The notes beneath the pieces are model-generated. The model saw only the letters and a program-made list of their open reading frames with translations, was not told the origin of the DNA and did no database searches. Made by a program: the position numbers and the translations under genes. This document shows, one piece after another, positions 7,435 to 10,672 of a stretch of 10,672 bases of DNA (within the stretch, counting starts at the first letter, position 1; the number at the start of each line of letters is the position of its first letter). The stretch lies in assembly GCA_947593895.1 (NCBI GenBank), contig CANQDY010000036.1, positions 1-10,672 on the forward strand. The letters are read 5' to 3'. This stretch comes from an uncultured Bacilli bacterium. Lineage in GTDB: Bacteria; Bacillota_I; Bacilli_A; RFN20; CAG-449.

Positions 7435-7454
7435 ATGGTAAGGGGGATTTTTTT
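7416..7454 (+). terminator. Terminator-like hairpin after prmC whose 3' arm carries the next gene's SD
   Basis: ATCTTCTTTACC (7416-7427) can pair with GGTAAGGGGGAT (7437-7448) over 12 base pairs in RNA, three of them G-U, around a 9-nt loop. Seven Ts (7448-7454) follow directly, giving an intrinsic-terminator layout for prfA-prmC transcripts. The GGGGG run (7442-7446) in the 3' arm is also the only plausible Shine-Dalgarno for the ATG at 7455, 8 nt away. Read-through RNA would therefore have this SD buried. Confidence 0.7.
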
Positions 7455-7853
7455 ATGAAGTTTAACATTTTATTATCGATATTATCAACGGGAATAATTC
7501 TTACTAATTCCTCAATTGATAAGGGTTCAAATTTTAAATATCTTTATCAAATTAAAGCTAATTCCTATTCACCTAAAGATAGTATTTCTCTTTACTATTA
7601 TAAAGAAAAACTAATAGATCAATATGAAGATATTGCTTTTTCTTTAAAAGAAGAATACTTATCAGAGGTATTAAGAACAAATATTAGCAAATTTAAGTTT
7701 GATAATCAGTGTGTTCCATCTTATAAAAATGGAGTTATCATTTTAACTATTGGTGAAGGGAAAGGAAGTGTAATTGAAGGAAAACTTAGATATAATACTT
7801 GCGATAATGATGTAATTAGGGGGAAGATTTATATTTTCGATATATTTAAGTAG
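7455..7853 (+). CDS. Short, diverged SpoIIR-like secreted protein
   Basis: A 132-residue protein with a short N-terminal hydrophobic segment (FNILLSILSTGIILT, 3-17), probably a signal peptide or anchor. Two blocks recall SpoIIR: YLYQIKANSYSPKDS (29-43), like the family's IANSDSxxDQ, and VIILTIGEGKG (94-104) followed at family-like spacing by Cys116, like ITLGxGxGxNWWCVxFPPLC. The WW and FPPLC residues are missing and the protein is about 90 residues shorter than B. subtilis SpoIIR (from memory). Position supports the call: spoIIR lies downstream of prfA-prmC and before ywlC in B. subtilis. There, SpoIIR is secreted from the forespore and activates SpoIIGA to process pro-sigma-E. An alternative is an unrelated small exported protein. 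C86 and C116 could form a disulfide. The SD (GGGGG) sits inside the upstream hairpin. The stop is TAG. Confidence 0.6.
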   Translation: MKFNILLSILSTGIILTNSSIDKGSNFKYLYQIKANSYSPKDSISLYYYKEKLIDQYEDIAFSLKEEYLSEVLRTNISKFKFDNQCVPSYKNGVIILTIGEGKGSVIEGKLRYNTCDNDVIRGKIYIFDIFK

Positions 7854-7890
7854 ATAGAAAAAGATTAAAATTATATAATTTTCTTGGAAG
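7851..7890 (+). promoter_or_regulatory. Candidate promoter, palindrome and SD before tsaC
   Basis: TAGATA (7851-7856, four of six of TTGACA), a 17-nt gap and TATAAT (7874-7879) form a plausible sigma-A promoter. The -10 is embedded in the perfect 16-nt palindrome AAAATTATATAATTTT (7867-7882). GGAAG (7886-7890) is the SD, 7 nt before the GTG start. The leader would be only about 12 nt. The -35 overlaps the SpoIIR-like stop codon. Confidence 0.35.
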
Positions 7891-7897
7891 TGATAGA

Positions 7898-8503
7898 GTG
7901 AAAACTACCATTTGTGATTTTTTTTCAAAAGAATTAATTAATTCAATTAAAGAGGGAAATATTGTAGCTTTTCCAACTGAAACTGTTTATGGAATGGGAA
8001 TAATTTATGATAATTTAGAATCTTTCAATAAATTAGTGGAAGTGAAAAAACGCTCACCTGATAAACCATTTACCTTGATGTTATCAGACAAAGAGCAAGT
8101 TGACAAATATGCAATTTTAAATCAAAAAGCTAAAAGAGTTGTCAATCATTTTATGCCAGGTGAAATTACTATTTTGGTTAAATATTTTGATGATCTTTTT
8201 CCTTGGGTACATCTTAATTCTAAATATATTGGTATTCGTGTTAGCGGGAAAAAAGAGGTATGCGATTTAATTCGTGAAATAGGTAAACCAATGCTTGTCA
8301 CTAGTGCGAATATTTCCGGAGAAAAAACTTGTGTTGATTTTGAATGTACTTATCAAGTTTTTAAAGATAAAATTCCTTTTATTGTTAAAGGAGAAACAGA
8401 TTCATGTTTACCTTCAACAATAGTAATTTGTGATGATGAACTTATTTTAATTAGACAAGGAAGTATTAGTTTTGAAGAAATAAAGAAAGTTTGGGAGGAT
8501 TAA
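7898..8503 (+). CDS. tsaC: Threonylcarbamoyl-AMP synthase (TsaC/YrdC type, YwlC homologue)
   Basis: A 201-residue YrdC-domain enzyme that makes threonylcarbamoyl-AMP from threonine, bicarbonate and ATP, the first step of tRNA t6A37 synthesis. Visible motifs: VAFPTETVYGMG (23-34); VKKRSPDKPFTLML (49-62), with the conserved Lys/Arg and DKP; GIRVSG (112-117); LVTSANISGE (133-142); and LPSTIV (171-176), the usual nucleotide-binding STIVD region. It lacks the C-terminal Sua5 domain that makes B. subtilis YwlC about 346 residues, so it is the short TsaC type. The start is GTG at 7898, chosen because GGAAG lies 7 nt upstream and residue 1 fits the family. It ends 2 nt before rpiB. The neighbour order matches ywlC-ywlF in Bacillus. 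Confidence 0.95.
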   Translation: MKTTICDFFSKELINSIKEGNIVAFPTETVYGMGIIYDNLESFNKLVEVKKRSPDKPFTLMLSDKEQVDKYAILNQKAKRVVNHFMPGEITILVKYFDDLFPWVHLNSKYIGIRVSGKKEVCDLIREIGKPMLVTSANISGEKTCVDFECTYQVFKDKIPFIVKGETDSCLPSTIVICDDELILIRQGSISFEEIKKVWED

Positions 8504-8505
8504 TT

Positions 8506-8934
8506 ATGGTTATTTCCGTTGCGTCAGATCATGGTGGTTACCTATGTAAACAAGAGATAATTAAATATCTCGTAGAATTAGGTCATGAAGTCATTGACTG
8601 TGGTACAAATTCTTTAGATTCCTGTGATTATCCTGATTTTGCTAAAAAGGCCGCAAATTTAGTTGCAAATAAAACCGCGCAACGAGGAATCGTGATTTGT
8701 ACAACAGGCGAAGGTGTAGCTATCACAGTAAATAAAATTAAGGGCATTAGATGTGGCATTTGTTATAATGATGAAGTAAGTTATTTAATACGAGCACATA
8801 ATGATTGTAATATGGTGGCTTTTGGTGCAAAATTCTTTTCAATAGTCGATATTAAACGATGGATATCAATCTTTTTGACAACTGAATTTGAAGGCGGAAG
8901 ACATATTGCCAGAGTTAAGAAGATAGAAGAATAG
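8506..8934 (+). CDS. rpiB: Ribose-5-phosphate isomerase B
   Basis: A 142-residue RpiB/LacAB-family isomerase interconverting ribose 5-phosphate and ribulose 5-phosphate in the pentose phosphate pathway. Motifs: VASDHGGY (5-12) with D8 and H9; DSCDYPDFAKKAA (38-50); catalytic Cys65 in GIVICTTGEGVAI (61-73), where most members have CGTGIG; HNDCNMVAFGA (98-108); and TEFEGGRHIARV (126-137). All expected catalytic positions seem present. The ATG at 8506 is preferred over an in-frame TTG at 8491, because GGGAGGA (8493-8499) is an excellent SD for 8506 and the family begins at the IxVASDH strand. The 2-nt gap to tsaC and the SD inside tsaC imply co-translation. A LacA/LacB-type role is less likely in this context. 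The stop is TAG. Confidence 0.94.
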   Translation: MVISVASDHGGYLCKQEIIKYLVELGHEVIDCGTNSLDSCDYPDFAKKAANLVANKTAQRGIVICTTGEGVAITVNKIKGIRCGICYNDEVSYLIRAHNDCNMVAFGAKFFSIVDIKRWISIFLTTEFEGGRHIARVKKIEE

Positions 8935-9742
8935 ATTTATATTATTTTAAGAAACATTTTAAAAATTAAATATACTAATAAAAAATATTGCTCAAACATA
9001 AATGTTATGTCTGCAGTACTTTTTATTTTGTTTCTTTTTAATGAAATTTATTATGAGACAAAGAAATTTAATAATATATTTAAAGTTATAAGTTTTAGAT
9101 AGTATATAAAAGATATCTAATTCAAATAATGTTAATTCCTATCTTAATTTATAAAAACTAATTCTTTTTGCCTTAATGAATTTATAATTTCGATAAACAA
9201 ATGAAAATGTCATACATTTAATTATAATGAAATGTTTAAGGTTAGTAATGAGAAAATGCATAATGTTTGGAATTGCTCGTTGCTCAAATAAGAGAGAATA
9301 AGTTTGGTTATCATTTAACACAAAAACACGATTATTTATTAGAAAAATTATTGTCGTTTCAATAAAACAAAAAGATATAATTATTAATTCTTTTATGGAA
9401 AGTGGAACATAAAGTATATCGTTAAAAAGGTAAGTAGATACTTTATTGGAATTAAAAAAGAACGATTTTGATATTGCTCAAGCTAGTATAAAATCATTAA
9501 ATAATAATTAGTTAATTTTATAAATGATTCTTGTTAATATAAAAAGTACGAAATGGTATGCGATCATAAAGTTGAATATAACTTTAGTTACCCAATAATG
9601 ATTTATTGCTTATACTATAAGTGATATAAATTTTTTAAATGTAATTTGAGTACTAGGATAGCGTTTAGATAATAAAATATATAATATTTTTAATAAAAAT
9701 CATGATCGATAAGATATAAATTTCATTATTTTAAAATTTTTT
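8935..9742. other. Long gene-poor, AT-rich region between rpiB and spoIIQ
   Basis: About 800 nt without an intact gene. It holds a decayed plus-strand coding remnant (9264-9511) and a possible second fragment at 9524-9660 that begins MILVNIKSTKWYAIIKLN and is broken by TAA, TGA and TAG. No terminator with a strong stem is visible after rpiB. The near-identical words ATTGCTCAA / GTTGCTCAA / ATTGCTCAA occur near 8988, 9280 and 9473 without clear meaning. Confidence 0.5.
9264..9511 (+). pseudogene. Decayed coding remnant of unknown family
   Basis: One plus-strand frame is open for 33 codons (9264-9362) and encodes coding-like text including VAQIRENKFGYHLTQKHDYL and LLEKLLSFQ, then stops at TAA 9363. 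A second frame continues it from about 9359 (KQKDIIINSFMESGT, later VDTLLELKKNDFDIAQASIK) to TAG at 9509-9511, with only two internal TAA codons. The pieces join naturally across a frameshift near 9360. Predicted content is mostly helical. I do not recognise the family, and no SD or start is preserved. Confidence 0.35.
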
Positions 9743-9771
9743 GTATAAAATAAAATTTTTTGCGAAAGATT
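9743..9771 (+). promoter_or_regulatory. Sigma-F-like promoter of the SpoIIQ gene
   Basis: GTATA (9743-9747) matches four of five bases of the sigma-F -35 GCATR. After exactly 15 nt, CGAAAGATT (9763-9771) matches eight of nine positions of the -10 GGHRARHTX. Consensus and spacing are those recalled for Bacillus subtilis sigma-F, which drives spoIIQ there. The predicted start near 9778 falls on the GAGGTG SD (9778-9783), so the leader would be very short. The match of both boxes, the spacing and the downstream gene supports forespore expression. Confidence 0.55.
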
Positions 9772-9789
9772 ATTATTGAGGTGAAAATT

Positions 9790-10467
9790 ATGAAAAACAA
9801 ATCGAAAGTTGAATCTTGGCCAGTTGAAGCTAAAGCAGGTCTTGCCTTAGTTCTTACATCCGCGGTAATAGTTGGAGGTGCGTTAATTATTGGGAGTAAT
9901 TTCTCTGATAAAACTAATCCTGATGATATCGCAAATATTCCTTCAAGTGTAGTTCCTTCTAGTGATACTACTCCTACTAGTGCAACAAATAGTGAAGTTG
10001 ATGTTAAAATTGAAACATTTAATAAACCATTTACTGTTGAAACTAAATGTGAAAGATATTTCTATGACTTAAACGATCCTTCTGAAGTTAGAGTTAAAGC
10101 AATTGTTCCCGTTCCAAATAAAAAATCATCTTATATGAAGAGTGTTGGCGTAGATTATACTTATGATGGAAAAGTATTTGATGTAGTCTCCGCAACTTCT
10201 GGAGTTGTCAGTGAAAAGATTACTGATTCAATTTATGGCAATATGATTGTTGTTAAACATGAATCGGGACTTGAAACAATTTACGCTTCATTGGGTAACA
10301 TTACTGTTAATGAGGGCGATGAATTAAAACAAGGAGATTTAATTGGAAAATCTGGTGAATCATTATACACAACTGGTTTAGGTTCTTGCTTACACTTTGA
10401 AGTCTTAAAGAATAAAGTTTATCTTAATCCAGAAAAGACTTACACATTAGAAGTCGAAAAAATTTAA
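9790..10467 (+). CDS. spoIIQ: SpoIIQ-like LytM/M23 domain membrane protein with degenerate active site
   Basis: A 225-residue protein: short cytoplasmic N-terminus, one membrane segment (AGLALVLTSAVIVGGALIIG, 16-35), a Ser/Thr/Pro-rich linker (about 48-68) and a LytM/M23 domain (about 110-215). The domain follows B. subtilis SpoIIQ closely, as recalled: SVGVDYTYDGKVFDVV, HESGLETIYASL and LIGKSGESLYTTG have direct counterparts. The metal-site HxxxD is S118-VGV-D122 (His to Ser, as in Bacillus SpoIIQ) and HxH is C200-L-H202 (first His lost too), so it cannot be a normal zinc peptidase. SpoIIQ sits in the forespore outer membrane and binds SpoIIIAH to form the engulfment channel. The ATG at 9790 (SD GAGGTG at 9778-9783) is preferred over the in-frame TTG at 9760. 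It is followed by a terminator, so it is monocistronic. Confidence 0.85.
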   Translation: MKNKSKVESWPVEAKAGLALVLTSAVIVGGALIIGSNFSDKTNPDDIANIPSSVVPSSDTTPTSATNSEVDVKIETFNKPFTVETKCERYFYDLNDPSEVRVKAIVPVPNKKSSYMKSVGVDYTYDGKVFDVVSATSGVVSEKITDSIYGNMIVVKHESGLETIYASLGNITVNEGDELKQGDLIGKSGESLYTTGLGSCLHFEVLKNKVYLNPEKTYTLEVEKI

Positions 10468-10491
10468 TTAAAATTAAAAATTTAAAATATT

Positions 10492-10547
10492 AACCCTATA
10501 GTTTGAATGAGTTAAACTTGGACAACTAAGGGTTTTTATTATTTTTT
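10492..10547 (+). terminator. Rho-independent terminator of the SpoIIQ gene
   Basis: AACCCTATAGTT (10492-10503) pairs with AACTAAGGGTT (10524-10534) over 11 base pairs with one bulged A. A 20-nt loop separates the arms, and the T-rich tract TTTTTATTATTTTTT ends at 10547. It begins about 25 nt after the SpoIIQ stop codon, the expected place. Confidence 0.75.
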
Positions 10548-10672
10548 AAAACAAATAAGTAATACTATCATTAAAAAATAAAATTATAGGATAGTTTAAT
10601 ATTAAAGATAGTTAAAATTTTATTAAATATATCTTTTTAAATTCTTAATTTGACATAATTCGACATATAAAA

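Noticed and set aside
9002..9091. Small plus-strand ORF of 29 hydrophobic residues (MLCLQYFLFCFFLMKF...)
   Set aside because: No ribosome binding site and no neighbour that would suggest translation; hydrophobicity is expected from T-rich DNA.
9139..9321. Minus-strand open frame of 60 codons starting at GTG
   Set aside because: No Shine-Dalgarno and no recognisable motifs; it lies across the plus-strand decayed remnant, whose frames look more coding-like.
10564..10612. ACTATC / GATAGT inverted repeat and second GATAGTT copy after the terminator
   Set aside because: Short words in very AT-rich DNA with no gene visible in the remaining bases to regulate.
10650..10671. TTGACA at 10650-10655 with TATAAA at 10666-10671 as a promoter
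   Set aside because: The spacing is only 10 nt. A correctly spaced -10 would lie beyond the window edge, so it cannot be judged.
1..10672. Use of TGA as tryptophan by the host genome itself
   Set aside because: All nine Trp codons in the intact genes are TGG and none of those genes contains an in-frame TGA. In so AT-rich a genome TGA would dominate if it coded for Trp.

Overview
The window looks like a chromosomal segment from an AT-rich, low-GC Gram-positive bacterium (Bacillota, class Bacilli or a close uncultured relative). Three things point there: the dnaX-ybaB-recR-tmk order, the prfA-prmC-(spoIIR-like)-tsaC-rpiB order, which I recall as the Bacillus subtilis ywl neighbourhood with some genes missing, and a clear SpoIIQ homologue. 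All nine tryptophan codons in the intact genes are TGG. No intact gene ends in TGA (eight complete genes stop at TAA, two at TAG). The intact genes therefore read well with the standard bacterial code. Two sporulation-type proteins suggest a spore-former, or a lineage that has kept remnants of engulfment machinery.

Layout. Positions 1-2596 (minus strand) hold a DNA replication and repair operon: dnaX, ybaB, recR and the first codons of tmk. Positions 2597-3585 hold the dnaX promoter with an 8-bp inverted repeat over its -10, then a decayed plus-strand reading frame of unknown family that stays open for long stretches if TGA is read as Trp. Positions 3586-4692 (minus) encode an alkaline-phosphatase-superfamily phosphodiesterase with its own SD and a likely -10. 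Upstream of it, 4746-5182 is a frameshifted membrane-protein gene. Positions 5491-7411 (plus) encode release factor 1 and its methyltransferase PrmC, overlapping by 11 nt. A 12-bp hairpin followed by seven Ts then separates prmC from a small secreted SpoIIR-like protein at 7455-7853, and the 3' arm of that hairpin contains the SpoIIR-like gene's Shine-Dalgarno. tsaC and rpiB follow as a coupled pair. Positions 8935-9742 are gene-poor and contain decayed coding fragments. A SpoIIQ-type gene with a good sigma-F-like promoter and a terminator closes the window.

How the genes fit together. DnaX is the clamp-loader subunit, YbaB a nucleoid protein, RecR a recombination mediator and Tmk supplies dTDP. 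PrmC methylates the GGQ glutamine of PrfA. TsaC starts tRNA t6A synthesis. RpiB belongs to the pentose phosphate pathway. In Bacillus, SpoIIR is secreted from the forespore to trigger pro-sigma-E processing, and SpoIIQ is the forespore-side half of the SpoIIQ-SpoIIIAH channel. Both are sigma-F dependent there.

The most interesting points are the highly diverged, short SpoIIR-like protein and the terminator-like hairpin that hides its SD, the doubly degenerate LytM site of SpoIIQ beneath a sigma-F-like promoter, and the TGA-rich decayed frame at 2682-3412. No rRNA, tRNA, CRISPR array or intact insertion sequence was seen.
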